Below are positions 46,012-54,919 of a DNA stretch of 64,000 nucleotides, one piece after another. This stretch comes from Pseudoglutamicibacter cumminsii (GTDB lineage: Bacteria; Actinomycetota; Actinomycetes; Actinomycetales; Micrococcaceae). The notes beneath the pieces are model-generated. The model had not been told where the DNA came from. It saw only the letters and a program-made list of their open reading frames with translations, and ran no database searches. Both the position numbers and the translations under genes were made by a program. Location: assembly GCF_016907775.1 (NCBI RefSeq), contig NZ_JAFBCO010000001.1, positions 930,001 to 994,000 on the forward strand, in the 5' to 3' direction. Position 1 is the stretch's first letter. Every line of letters starts with the position of its first letter.

Positions 46012-46095
<84 letters not shown>

Positions 46096-46103
46096 CGATT
46101 GTG

Positions 46104-46156
46104 AGCGGTGTTGTAGCGCAGACCGAATAGGTTCTGGTTACAACACCGCTCTTTTT
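46104..46156 (+). terminator. Terminator of tRNA-Leu
   Basis: AGCGGTGTTGTA (46104-46115) pairs with TACAACACCGCT (46139-46150) around a loop with its own small hairpin, then CTTTTTG. Confidence 0.9.
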
Positions 46157-46307
46157 GTTTCTGCAGCTTGCCCGGCTCCTTGAATAGCCTTGTGCTTTCT
46201 GTTCAGCCGCGTACTTCGGCAGTGTTCCGACCCGTCTGTGTCCGCTGCCTTCCGCTAGTTCATGCTTCACGATTGCCTTTCTAGCGCCGACTACGAGCAC
46301 ACTTCAT

Positions 46308-46337
46308 TTGCAACTACGTGTAGCCGAACATTATATT
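46308..46337 (+). promoter_or_regulatory. Candidate promoter of the metal transporter operon
   Basis: TTGCAA (46308-46313) and TATATT (46332-46337) lie 18 bases apart, with a near-palindrome CTACGTGTAG between them. They sit about 100 bases before the TTG start. The palindrome could be the regulator's site; this is inference. Confidence 0.4.
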
Positions 46338-46438
46338 TAGACGCGCACAACATGGTGGGTTTCGGGCAGGGCGCATCAGTCAGTCCACATGGGTCACACA
46401 TCGCGCCCATAATCACTGAAAATGGAAGGTTGCTTCTC

Positions 46439-47395
46439 TTGAAGATCGTCAAGAAACTCCTCGCGGGGATTGCAGTCGCCGCGACTGCGGCATTTGGTCT
46501 CACCGCGTGTTCCGACTCCGGCCCTGCCGTGAGCGGTGAGGGCAAGCCGCTTAAGGTTTACGCGACCACCGGGTACCTCGCCGACGCTGTTGAGAACATC
46601 GCGCCCAATGCCGAGGTCACGACCATGGTCGGCCCCGGCGGCGACCCGCACACCTACCAGCCGTCAACCAAGGACATCGAGACCATCCAGAAATCAGACC
46701 TGGTGTTCTGGAACGGCCTACATCTGGAAGCACAGATGACTGACCTGCTCACGAGCCTCGGCGACAAGCAGGTAGCCGTGGGGGAGAACCTCCCAAAGAA
46801 CCTCCTGCTGGATTGGCCTGAAAAAGATGACAAGGGCAACGCGCTCCACGACCCACACGTGTGGAACAGCCCTGAAGCGTGGTCGCTCGTCGTAAAAAAT
46901 GTTGCCGACAAGTTCGCTGAAGTGGACCCGGATAACGCAGAAAAATACAAAGCCAACGCTGAGGGCTACGTCAAAGAGATCGATGCGGCGGTAGATGAGT
47001 CACGCGATCTTCTGGCTGACGGGAAGATCAAGCCACGCATCCTCGTCACGGGTCATGACGCGTTCAACTACTTTGGTAAGACATTCGACCTCGATGTGCA
47101 CGCAACCGACTTCGTCTCAACCGAAGCGAAGCTCAGCGCCGCTGAACTTTCAAAGCTCGCTCAGTTCATTGCTGACAACAAGGTTCCGGTCATCTTCCAG
47201 GACAATCAGGCCAACCCTCAAGCAATCACAAGCCTCAAGGAAGCTGTACGAGCTCGCGGCTGGCATGTTGAGGTGTCCAAGGAAGAGCTCTTCGCAGACT
47301 CCTTGGGTGCCGAGGCCCCGATGGACACCTACATCGGCGCCCTCAAACACAACGCTCGCGCGGTAGCTGAAGCATTGAAAACCTCAGGAGAATAG
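46439..47395 (+). CDS. Mn/Zn ABC transporter substrate-binding lipoprotein
   Basis: 318 residues of cluster A-I binding proteins. Start placed at TTG 46439 because GGAAGG lies 9 bases upstream and the protein then begins with a lipoprotein signal (KIVKKLLAGIAVAATAAFG, lipobox LTAC, then SDSG). Longer frames to 46262 add a nonsense N-terminus. Metal ligands by family alignment: His in GGDPHTY, His in DPHVW, His in GHDAFNYF and Asp in APMDTYIG, the TroA-like His3Asp set. No His-rich loop of zinc ZnuA is seen. First gene of the ABC operon. Confidence 0.9.
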   Translation: MKIVKKLLAGIAVAATAAFGLTACSDSGPAVSGEGKPLKVYATTGYLADAVENIAPNAEVTTMVGPGGDPHTYQPSTKDIETIQKSDLVFWNGLHLEAQMTDLLTSLGDKQVAVGENLPKNLLLDWPEKDDKGNALHDPHVWNSPEAWSLVVKNVADKFAEVDPDNAEKYKANAEGYVKEIDAAVDESRDLLADGKIKPRILVTGHDAFNYFGKTFDLDVHATDFVSTEAKLSAAELSKLAQFIADNKVPVIFQDNQANPQAITSLKEAVRARGWHVEVSKEELFADSLGAEAPMDTYIGALKHNARAVAEALKTSGE

Positions 47396-47397
47396 CC

Positions 47398-48153
47398 GTG
47401 ACAGATCTCGTCGCTCCCGCGTGCAGTACCCACAGCCTCTCGGTTGCTTACGATGCGGTGCCCGTTCTGCGCAACGTGGACTTCACGGTGCCGCAAGGAG
47501 TTGTTATGGGCATCGTTGGGCCAAACGGTGCAGGGAAATCGACCCTCATCAAAGCGATGCTTGGCCTCGTGAAACCGCTGACGGGAACCTCCGAGTTTTT
47601 CGGACAGCCGCTTTCGCGTGCGCGGAAACGAGTCGGGTACATGCCACAAACCACGAGTGTGGACTGGGACTTCCCAACCACGGTGCTCGATGTGGTCACG
47701 ATGGGAACGTACGGATCGCTCGGTTGGATTCGTCGGCCGGGAAAGAAGGAACGAGCCCGCGCGGTCGCTGCCCTCGAACAGACCGGGATCGCTGATCTTG
47801 CTTCGCGGCAGATCGGTGAACTTTCCGGTGGGCAGCGCCAGCGGGTGTTCCTCGCCCGCACACTGGTGCAAGCTCCGGACCTGTATTTCATGGACGAACC
47901 GTTCCAAGGCATCGATGCGAAAAGCCAGCAAGCTATCGTCTCGGTCCTGCACACGCTCCGGAAGCAAGGCAAAACGGTCGTGATCGTGCACCACGACCTC
48001 GCAACCGTGCGCGAATACTGCGACCACGTGACCCTGCTGAACCGCCGCATCATCGCCTCCGGGCCGGCAGAACAGGCGTTCACGCGGGAGAACATCCGCG
48101 TCGCCTACGAGGTCACGGCAACAGACGATGCGTTCCTGGAGTTCACATCGTGA
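47398..48153 (+). CDS. Mn/Zn ABC transporter ATP-binding protein
   Basis: 251 residues. Walker A GPNGAGKST (41-49), Q-loop in GYMPQTTSVDWDFPTTV, signature LSGGQRQRV, Walker B LYFMDEPFQGID and switch His in VHHDLATV. It powers import by the two permeases that follow. GTG 47398 begins 2 bases after the binding-protein stop. Overlaps the next gene by 4 bases. Confidence 0.94.
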   Translation: MTDLVAPACSTHSLSVAYDAVPVLRNVDFTVPQGVVMGIVGPNGAGKSTLIKAMLGLVKPLTGTSEFFGQPLSRARKRVGYMPQTTSVDWDFPTTVLDVVTMGTYGSLGWIRRPGKKERARAVAALEQTGIADLASRQIGELSGGQRQRVFLARTLVQAPDLYFMDEPFQGIDAKSQQAIVSVLHTLRKQGKTVVIVHHDLATVREYCDHVTLLNRRIIASGPAEQAFTRENIRVAYEVTATDDAFLEFTS

Positions 48154-49100
48154 GCCTCATAGAATTCTTCAGCAACCACACCTACCGGATGGTGTTTTTC
48201 GGAACCATGACCATCGGGCTCGTAGCCGGTGCGCTCGGATCCTTCGCCTACCTGCGTAAACAGTCGCTCATCAGCGATGTGATCTCGCACGCCGCGCTGC
48301 CAGGTACGCTGCTCGCGTTCCTCACCGCAGTCGGTGTGCTGGGCACCGATGGACGCAACATGATCGGGCTGATCCTGGGCGCGGTCATCGTCGGAACCAT
48401 CGCCGTGCTGTTCGCCAACGGCATCAGCCTCACCTCCAAAATCCGCATCGACACCGCGATGGCCATCTCGCTCACCGTGTTTTTCGGCGGCGGGATGCTA
48501 CTCATGCGCATCATCGCCAATGGCGCCTACCCAGGCAAAGGCGGCATCCAGGACTACCTGTTCGGCAACGCGTCAGTGATCACCGTTGCGGACCTCGCAA
48601 CCAGCATCACCATCGGGGTGATCGTTGTGGCACTCATGCTGGTGTTCTGGAAAGAGTTCACACTGCGGAGCTTCGACCCGGACCACTCCACGGTGCTCGG
48701 GTTCAGGGCGCGCACGATCGACACGCTCATGTTCGTGACTATCGTCATCGCGACCGTCATCGGTGTGAAGGCTGTCGGGCTCGTCCTCATGGTCGCATTC
48801 GTGGTGACCCCGCCAGCGGCCGCCAGACAATGGACACGCACACTGCCAAGCATGGTCGCTTTGTCCGCCGTAATTGGCGGCGTCGGCAGTGGAGTGGGAG
48901 CCTACCTGTCGATCGTGCTCGGGAAAGTGCCAACCGGCCCGCTCATCGTGCTCACACTGTTCGCGATCTTCCTGGTTTCGCTTCTGTTCGCGCCGCGCCG
49001 CAGCATCATCACCCGGGCCGTATCGCGCGCCCGTGCCCGCGCACACCTCAAACGCGAACTCTTGCACGAAGGGAACCTGCATGAAGGGAGCCGGCCGTGA
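48150..49100 (+). CDS. Mn/Zn ABC transporter permease 1
   Basis: 316 residues of the ABC-3 permease family with about eight membrane segments. It shows SLISDVISHAALPGTLLAFL near the N-terminus and KAVGLVLMVAFVVTPPAAARQW in the second half, the family signature. The basic C-terminal tail (RAVSRARARAHLKREL) is cytoplasmic. Overlaps both neighbours by 4 bases. It probably forms a heterodimeric channel with permease 2. Confidence 0.93.
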   Translation: MSLIEFFSNHTYRMVFFGTMTIGLVAGALGSFAYLRKQSLISDVISHAALPGTLLAFLTAVGVLGTDGRNMIGLILGAVIVGTIAVLFANGISLTSKIRIDTAMAISLTVFFGGGMLLMRIIANGAYPGKGGIQDYLFGNASVITVADLATSITIGVIVVALMLVFWKEFTLRSFDPDHSTVLGFRARTIDTLMFVTIVIATVIGVKAVGLVLMVAFVVTPPAAARQWTRTLPSMVALSAVIGGVGSGVGAYLSIVLGKVPTGPLIVLTLFAIFLVSLLFAPRRSIITRAVSRARARAHLKRELLHEGNLHEGSRP

Positions 49101-49966
49101 GTTTCGTTGTTGGCACAATGCTGCTCGCCGTAGTGACCGCGCTGGCGTGCGCCCTTCCCGGCGTCTTTGTTGTCTTGAGGCGCAACTCGATGCTCGTGGA
49201 CGCCATCAGCCACGCGATTTTCCCCGGGATCATCTTCGGCTACTTCCTCACCCGTAACTTCAACTCACCGCTACTGATCCTCGCCGCTGCGCTCGCCGGG
49301 CTGGTTGTGGTGCTCGGAAGCGAATGGCTTGCCCGCACAGGCTTGCTGACCGGCGACGCCCCGCAAGGTCTCATCTTCCCCGCTCTGTTCAGTGCCGGCG
49401 TGATCCTGGTGACGCTTGAATTCGCGAACATCCACCTCGATACCCACGCGGTCCTTGCAGGCGACCTCAACATCGCGGCCTGGCAGCCGCTCATCATCGC
49501 AGGAACACATCTCGGCCCTGCATATCTGTACGTGATGCTCGGTGTGCTTCTCATCAACGTCGTGTTCCTTACGCTGTTCTATTCGAAGCTCAAGGTCACG
49601 ACGTTCGACCCCGAGTTCGCAACGAGCCTCGGCATCCGCTCGAGGCTCCTGAACACCGCGTTCATGTTCCTCGTCTCCGTCACCATCACCGCCGCGTTCA
49701 ACGCGGCTGGCGCGATCCTGGTGATCGCCCTCGTCGTGGTGCCGCCAGCGACCGCCTACCTGCTCACCACCCGCTTACCGGTCATGATTGCACTCACCGC
49801 GCTCATCGCCATCGGGGGAGCGCTCGCCGGGTTCTGGGTCGCGTATGTGCTCAACGCTGCGACCAGCGCAGGGATGTCGCTGTTCTATGGGCTGGTGTTT
49901 GCGGCGGTGCTCGTTGTTACGAGGCTTCTACCCAGACAGCGTCAGAAGCGGCACGCCCTAGCATGA
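49097..49966 (+). CDS. Mn/Zn ABC transporter permease 2
   Basis: 289 residues, the same ABC-3 family: VLRRNSMLVDAISHAIFPGIIFGY and AGAILVIALVVVPPATAYLL match permease 1's signatures. Its last 50 bases overlap the convergent regulator gene, an unusual antisense overlap of coding ends. Its C-terminal end RLLPRQRQKRHALA is basic. Confidence 0.93.
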   Translation: MSFVVGTMLLAVVTALACALPGVFVVLRRNSMLVDAISHAIFPGIIFGYFLTRNFNSPLLILAAALAGLVVVLGSEWLARTGLLTGDAPQGLIFPALFSAGVILVTLEFANIHLDTHAVLAGDLNIAAWQPLIIAGTHLGPAYLYVMLGVLLINVVFLTLFYSKLKVTTFDPEFATSLGIRSRLLNTAFMFLVSVTITAAFNAAGAILVIALVVVPPATAYLLTTRLPVMIALTALIAIGGALAGFWVAYVLNAATSAGMSLFYGLVFAAVLVVTRLLPRQRQKRHALA

Positions 49967-50591
49967 GGGGCTCGGTCTGCCCTTGAACGAGGATTTCAAC
50001 TGTCTCGGAGTATGGCGCACTAGGGTGCGCTTCGAGGAGTGTTCCGAAACGGATGCCGTTTTCTGCGAGGAACTGCAACAGTTGTGGATCGTCGTCGGAG
50101 ATCCGCTCAACCCGCGCCTTTGACCCCGGCTCGAGTTCCGTAAGGGGGATTGCGTCCGGGAGGGTGATGTCGCCGTCTGCGGTAGGGATCGGGTCGCCGT
50201 GCGGGTCACGCCTTGGGTGGCCCAGTAGCTCATCGAGCCGTTCGATCATGAAATCTGACACCGCGTGCTCGAGCGTTTCTGCTTCGTCGTGCACTTGATC
50301 CCACCGGTAACCTAGGGTTTCGAGCAGGAAGGTTTCGATCAGCCGATGCCGGCGCACCATTGCAATCGCGTGCTCGCGTCCGGTTTTTGTGAGGGTCACT
50401 TCGCCGTAAGGCGCGTGGTCAAGTAGACCCTGGGCGGTGAGCTTACGGACGGCATCGGACACGGAAGAGAGCCTGAGCCCCAGCCGGTCTGACATGAGTT
50501 TGGGTGTTACCGGGGCGTCTGACCATTCACCGAGGTACCAGACCACCTTCAAATAGTCCTGGGTGCTCGCGGACAATTCAGAAACGGACAT
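49917..50591 (-). CDS. mntR: Manganese-responsive DtxR/MntR-family repressor
   Basis: 224 residues. Winged-helix domain (STQDYLKVVWYL...SVSDAVRKLTAQGLLDH), metal-dependent dimerisation domain (HRLIETFLL, VHDEAETLEHAVSD) and C-terminal SH3/FeoA-like domain (about 145-224). DtxR's iron-tuning residues Met10 and Cys102 are replaced by Asp12 and Glu105, as in B. subtilis MntR (Asp8, Glu99); this argues for Mn rather than Fe. It likely represses the convergent transporter operon when Mn is high. Its 3' end overlaps permease 2 by 50 bases. Confidence 0.9.
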   Translation of the reverse strand: MSVSELSASTQDYLKVVWYLGEWSDAPVTPKLMSDRLGLRLSSVSDAVRKLTAQGLLDHAPYGEVTLTKTGREHAIAMVRRHRLIETFLLETLGYRWDQVHDEAETLEHAVSDFMIERLDELLGHPRRDPHGDPIPTADGDITLPDAIPLTELEPGSKARVERISDDDPQLLQFLAENGIRFGTLLEAHPSAPYSETVEILVQGQTEPLMLGRAASDAVWVEAS

Positions 50592-50699
50592 ATCGTAAGT
50601 CTAGCCTTCAACGGGCAGTTCAACCCCTACTCTTTAAGCGTCTGGTGACGGACTGTCCGGTGGTGCCCGGAATACGAGCGTCTATATATAAGGAATGGA

Positions 50700-52265
50700 G
50701 TGCCGATGGCGCGGGGACAAGAGAGCAAGCCGCATAGTGATCCTTTGGTGCGGCAGTACGAGATTTCAACGCTGGGTGCGTTGAAGTCCCCGAGGAAGCT
50801 GGTGCGTGAGGTTCTGGCGGGCCTTGTGGTTGCTCTGGCATTGATCCCGGAGGCGATTTCTTTTTCGATCATCGCGGGTGTTGACCCGGCGGTGGGCCTG
50901 TTTTCATCGTTCATCATGGCGGTTGTGATCGCGATTGCCGGTGGCCGTACGGCGATGATTTCTGCCGCGACGGGCGCTGTTGCGTTGGTGATTGCGCCGT
51001 TGATGCGTGACTACGGTTTCGATTATTTCGTTGCGTGTGTTTTGTTGGCGGGCGTTCTTCAGGTTGTTTTCGCGCTGCTGGGTGTTTCTAAGCTGATCCG
51101 TTTTGTTCCGCGCGCGGTGATGGTCGGGTTTGTGAACGCGCTCGCGATTCTGGTTTTTATGGCGCAGATGCCCCAGCTGATTGATGTTCCGTGGGTTGTG
51201 TATCCGCTGTTGGCGGCGGGCATCGTGATTTTGTGGTTGTTCCCTAAGATCACTGGCGCTGTTCCGCCGCCGTTGGTCGCGGTGGTTGTGATCACTGCTG
51301 TGGTGATGATTTTCGATATTAAGGTCCCGACGGTGGGGGACCAGGGCGAGCTACCTCATGGTTTGCCTCAGTTGTTTTTCCCGAATGTCCCGTTGACGTG
51401 GGAGACCCTGCAAATCATCGCCCCGTATGCGGCTGCGATGGCTTTGGTGGGTCTCATGGAGTCTTTGTTGACGGCCCAGTTGGTGGATAACATCACGGGG
51501 ACCTCTTCGAATAAGAAGCGTGAGTCATGGGGTCAGGGCCTTGCGAACATCACGTCGGGTTTCTTTGGTGGCATGGGTGGTTGCGCGATGATCGGGCAGA
51601 CCATGATCAACGTGAAAATTTCGGGTGCGCGCACGCGTATTTCGACGTTCTGCGCGGGTGCGTTCTTGCTGGTTTTGGTTTTGGTGTTTGATCAGTGGGT
51701 CGCTCAGATCCCGATGGCGGCGTTGGTTGCGGTCATGATCATGGTGTGTGTCTCGACATTTGATTGGCACTCGATTCACCCGCGGACGTTGCATACGCTC
51801 CCGAAGTCGGAGACGGCCATCATGGTGGTGACGGTCGCGACGGTTTTGTTGACGTCGAACCTTGCGATCGGCGTGATTGTGGGTGTTCTGACGGCCGCTG
51901 TGGTGTTCGTGCGGCAGGTTGCGCACGTGGTGCGCGTTGACCGTGAGCTTCAGGATGACGACGGCAATGTGCTTTCCGCTGATACGCCGGCTGATGAGGT
52001 GGCCCGGGCGGTCTATAGGGTGCGGGGCGCGCTGTTCTTCGGTTCGAGTAACGACTTCACGACGATGTTCCGCTACGGCGAGGACCCGGATGTGGTGAGT
52101 CTGGACTTGTCGCAAGCCCAGGTCTGGGACGCATCCTCGGTTGCTGCGCTGGATAGCGTTGAGGCAACATATGCGGAACAAGGTAAGCGGCTTGTCCTTG
52201 AGGGGATGAGCGAGAAGAGCCGCAGGGTTCACGGCCGCTTGAGCGGCGAGCTTGGAGGGAATTAG
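50700..52265 (+). CDS. SulP-family anion transporter with STAS domain
   Basis: 521 residues. About ten or more membrane segments: [27 protein letters not shown] (family start), [28 protein letters not shown] and [29 protein letters not shown]-terminal cytoplasmic STAS domain begins at about residue 435 ([32 protein letters not shown]). Transports sulfate, bicarbonate or other anions; the substrate is not readable. GTG 50700 or ATG 50706 could start; both have purine-rich sites. Divergent from mntR. Strongly T/G-ending codons. Confidence 0.92.
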   Translation: MPMARGQESKPHSDPLVRQYEISTLGALKSPRKLVREVLAGLVVALALIPEAISFSIIAGVDPAVGLFSSFIMAVVIAIAGGRTAMISAATGAVALVIAPLMRDYGFDYFVACVLLAGVLQVVFALLGVSKLIRFVPRAVMVGFVNALAILVFMAQMPQLIDVPWVVYPLLAAGIVILWLFPKITGAVPPPLVAVVVITAVVMIFDIKVPTVGDQGELPHGLPQLFFPNVPLTWETLQIIAPYAAAMALVGLMESLLTAQLVDNITGTSSNKKRESWGQGLANITSGFFGGMGGCAMIGQTMINVKISGARTRISTFCAGAFLLVLVLVFDQWVAQIPMAALVAVMIMVCVSTFDWHSIHPRTLHTLPKSETAIMVVTVATVLLTSNLAIGVIVGVLTAAVVFVRQVAHVVRVDRELQDDDGNVLSADTPADEVARAVYRVRGALFFGSSNDFTTMFRYGEDPDVVSLDLSQAQVWDASSVAALDSVEATYAEQGKRLVLEGMSEKSRRVHGRLSGELGGN

Positions 52266-52295
52266 TTTCGGCTTAGTTGTCGTGGAGGAAAACAA

Positions 52296-52577
52296 AAGAA
52301 ACCTGGTACGCGTCTTGTTGCGGGGCTGTCCGCTCTTGGTATGACGGCCGTGTTCCTGACCGGCTGCTCAGGTAAGGACCCGGATGAAGGGTTGTGCGAA
52401 GAAGTCACCGCGGCGCTAGAGTCTCGGGATATCTACGACCTGTCCGACGCTGACGACGCAGGTCGCCTACTTCAGGGGGGCCTTCCCGCGGACGAGCAAC
52501 GTAAGGTCGAGGAGCAGTGGAAGGGCCTCTCTGAGAAGTGCGAGCCTTTCGCAGGCCTTACCGATGAGAACGAATAA
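52296..52577 (+). pseudogene. Decayed copy of the tandem lipoprotein family (start codon lost)
   Basis: The frame matches the paralogues downstream: GTRLVAGLSALGMTAVFLTGC, lipobox LTGC at about codon 21-24, then SGKDPDEGLCEE and a later EKCEPF. GGAGGA is present at 52284-52289, but where the paralogues have ATG this copy has AAG (52296). No ATG, GTG or TTG occurs in frame between the stop at 52263 and ATG 52341. Starting at 52341 would leave only MTAVFLTGC, too short for an export signal. The body is also shorter (about 70 residues after the Cys). Probably inactive. Confidence 0.7.
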
Positions 52578-52651
52578 GGTCTGTGGCGCTCGAAGTCTTT
52601 CCCGTAGTCTGTAAGAGTCACGATAGACCCAACCTCGGTGGAGGAAGACTC

Positions 52652-53083
52652 ATGAAGCACGGTACGCGCCTGGTTGCAGGTCTTTCAGCTTTTGGATTGG
52701 CTGCGGCGTTCCTGACCGGTTGTGGCTCTAAGGACCCGGATCAAGCTTTGTGCGACGATGCAACTGCGGTCCTCGAGAAAGCGGGAGCGTCGAACACGCA
52801 GGAGCTGGATCAGAAGCTTGCGAACGACCCGGCAAAGCTAGCCGAGGTGGGTAAGGGTTTGCGTGAGGCAGCGGATAAGAACAAAGACTCCGAGCATGCT
52901 GCACCGGTCGACTTGGCGGGCAGGATGTTAGAGGTTGCCGCGAAGGCTAGCGGGGACCCTGGCCAGATGGATCCGGAAACCATGCAAGAACTCACCAAGT
53001 TGAATCAAGAAGCATCTTCTCCCGAGATAGACAAGAGCGCTAAAGAGCTCACCGAGAAGTGCCCTGCTTTTGTGTCTGGATAA
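52652..53083 (+). CDS. Small lipoprotein of a tandem family, member 2
   Basis: 143 residues. Signal MKHGTRLVAGLSAFGLAAAFLTGC with lipobox LTGC (Cys24). The mature part is Ala/Glu/Lys-rich helix with two more Cys, at QALC and EKCPAF, conserved in all copies and able to form a disulfide outside the cell. The start at ATG 52652 is fixed by GGAGGAAGA upstream; a frame to 52583 is longer but spurious. No known domain is recognised. Confidence 0.82.
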   Translation: MKHGTRLVAGLSAFGLAAAFLTGCGSKDPDQALCDDATAVLEKAGASNTQELDQKLANDPAKLAEVGKGLREAADKNKDSEHAAPVDLAGRMLEVAAKASGDPGQMDPETMQELTKLNQEASSPEIDKSAKELTEKCPAFVSG

Positions 53084-53115
53084 GTAACTGCCTAGCGACT
53101 CACTAGGAGGCGGGC

Positions 53116-53787
53116 ATGCAAACTGGCCGGGAACTACGCACCACAGCAGCTGAGCGCCGTTCGCCACGTGCCCGCCTCGTCGTAGGCTTGTCCGCGTTCG
53201 GCTTAGCAGCCGCGTTTCTGACGGGCTGCACGCCGAAAACCCCGGACCAACAGCTGTGTCACGACGCGACGCAGGTGTACAAGGATGCAGGCGCTCCAAA
53301 CACGGAGGAACTAGCTCCGCTCGCCAAGGAAGACCCCGCTAAGCTCGCTGAAATAGGCGAGGGCTTTCGCGAGGCAGCGGAAAAGAACCAGGCTTCTAGG
53401 TACGCAGAAATGATCGACCTAACTGGCCGGCTTTTCGAGAGCCTGGCGGGGCTCGAGGGCGAGACAGACCCCAAGAAGGTTGATCCTGCCAAGACGAAAC
53501 ACCTCGCCGAGCTCATCCAAGAAGCCGAACTTCCAGAGACCAAACTGGATGCCCAGCGGTTCAAAGAGAAATGCCCTGCCCTATACAGCGACTCCGAGTA
53601 CGCTGAGCCCGTTGGTCTCATGGGAAAGATGATGACCACGGCCTCTAGGCTCGATAAAGACCCGGATAATCAGGAGCTGCAAAACGAACTGAAGAGTGCA
53701 GCAGAACAGGCCGCCAAGCCTGGAGTTGCAGAGAGGGCCGATGAATTCGGTGATAAATGCCCGGCTTTCGCACCTTCGGGTTCGTAG
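53116..53787 (+). CDS. Small lipoprotein of a tandem family, member 3 (internally duplicated)
   Basis: 223 residues. Signal with basic N-region (RSPRARLVVGLSAFGLAAAFLTGC), lipobox LTGC. The first 130 mature residues follow the family pattern (QLCHDATQVYK, then EKCPALY). A further block beginning EYAEPVGLMGKM and ending DKCPAF repeats the second half of the pattern, so this copy gained an internal duplication. AGGAGG precedes ATG 53116. Function unknown; predicted to be anchored to the outer face of the membrane. Confidence 0.82.
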   Translation: MQTGRELRTTAAERRSPRARLVVGLSAFGLAAAFLTGCTPKTPDQQLCHDATQVYKDAGAPNTEELAPLAKEDPAKLAEIGEGFREAAEKNQASRYAEMIDLTGRLFESLAGLEGETDPKKVDPAKTKHLAELIQEAELPETKLDAQRFKEKCPALYSDSEYAEPVGLMGKMMTTASRLDKDPDNQELQNELKSAAEQAAKPGVAERADEFGDKCPAFAPSGS

Positions 53788-53929
53788 CTTCTGCTATCTC
53801 CTGCGAGCCTGCGAGGACAGAGTTCACTCACTATTTACTTCCATTCCGGGCTGAAACCCTCGGAGCCCCGAGTGCTTCCGATAGGGTGTAAAAACCTATC
53901 TTGACCATATATTTGATGGAGGAAGACTG

Positions 53930-54370
53930 ATGAAGCACGGTACGCGTCTAGTTGCAGGACTTTCGGCTCTTGGCTTGATGGGGGCCTTCCTGACCGGTTG
54001 CGGCTCAAAGAATCCTGATGAAGCGCTGTGTGAGGATGCGACAGCTGCGTTGGAAGCGGCTGGGGTTTCGCAGGCGAAGGATCTCGAGAAGATCATCCAG
54101 GAAGACCCTGCCAAGGCGGGGGAAGCCGGCAAGGGCCTGCGTGAGGCTGCGGAGAAGCACAACGACTCCGAGCACGCTAAACCAGTCGAGTTGACCGGCA
54201 AGCTCATGGAAGCTGCTGCGAAGGTCGCAACTGCGGAGGACCCTACCAAGGTTGATCCTGCAGTGATGCAGGAGATCACTCAGCTGTCTCAAGAGGCAAC
54301 TTCTTCGGACCTTAAAGACAACGCTGATGAATTCGCTAAGAAGTGCCCGGCCTTCAACTCGAATAAGTAA
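53930..54370 (+). CDS. Small lipoprotein of a tandem family, member 4
   Basis: 146 residues. Signal MKHGTRLVAGLSALGLMGAFLTGC with lipobox LTGC (Cys24), EALCEDATAALE, and KKCPAF near the end. Nearly the same leader and ribosome site (GGAGGAAGA) as member 2, showing recent duplication. No domain recognised. Confidence 0.82.
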   Translation: MKHGTRLVAGLSALGLMGAFLTGCGSKNPDEALCEDATAALEAAGVSQAKDLEKIIQEDPAKAGEAGKGLREAAEKHNDSEHAKPVELTGKLMEAAAKVATAEDPTKVDPAVMQEITQLSQEATSSDLKDNADEFAKKCPAFNSNK

Positions 54371-54468
54371 GGCATCTGGTTGAGTTCTTGAGCTTTAGGA
54401 CTGTTCTAAGGCGTGTTGGGCGGTTATTATCAGTTCAAGACTGACCAGATATAGATACGGAGTACACC

Positions 54469-54900
54469 ATGGGCACTTTCATCGTTGGCGTTGACGGCTC
54501 GCAGACTGCCTTCAAAGCTGCTTCTCGCGCAGCAGAGCTGGCAGCACGCACTGGCGACACCCTCGTTGTGGTTTCGGCTCACTCCAAGGACAACACTGAA
54601 GTTGTCAACATCGGCACGGATACGTGGGTTCTCGATGACGCTGACCTCGCGGGTGACCTCGCTCGCCGTGTTGCTGATCGTCTCGTGGAGAAGGAACCTG
54701 AGCTCAAGGTAGAGACGGCAGCGATGTTCGGTAAGCCGGTTGATGCCCTGATCAAGGCCGCTAAAGAGCACGATGCTGACGTGATTTTCGTTGGCAACGT
54801 TGGCACGCATGGTCTCGGTCGTGTGCTCGGTTCTGTCGCTACCGGCGTCGTGCATAACGCTCCATGCGACGTCTATGTTGTCCGAACCTCCGGAAACTAA
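54469..54900 (+). CDS. Universal stress protein (UspA family)
   Basis: 143 residues of a single Usp domain: FIVGVDGSQTAFKA at the N-terminus and GNVGTHGLGRVLGSVATGVV near the end, the ATP-binding glycine region (spacing G-x2-G-x8-G-S, one shorter than the textbook pattern). Ends with CDVYVVRT as in Usp proteins. Such proteins respond to starvation, hypoxia or oxidative stress; trigger unknown. ATG 54469 follows GGAG. A LysR-type ligand gene starts 20 bases after it. Confidence 0.9.
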   Translation: MGTFIVGVDGSQTAFKAASRAAELAARTGDTLVVVSAHSKDNTEVVNIGTDTWVLDDADLAGDLARRVADRLVEKEPELKVETAAMFGKPVDALIKAAKEHDADVIFVGNVGTHGLGRVLGSVATGVVHNAPCDVYVVRTSGN

Positions 54901-54919
54901 CTTTCCATACTCACTAGAT

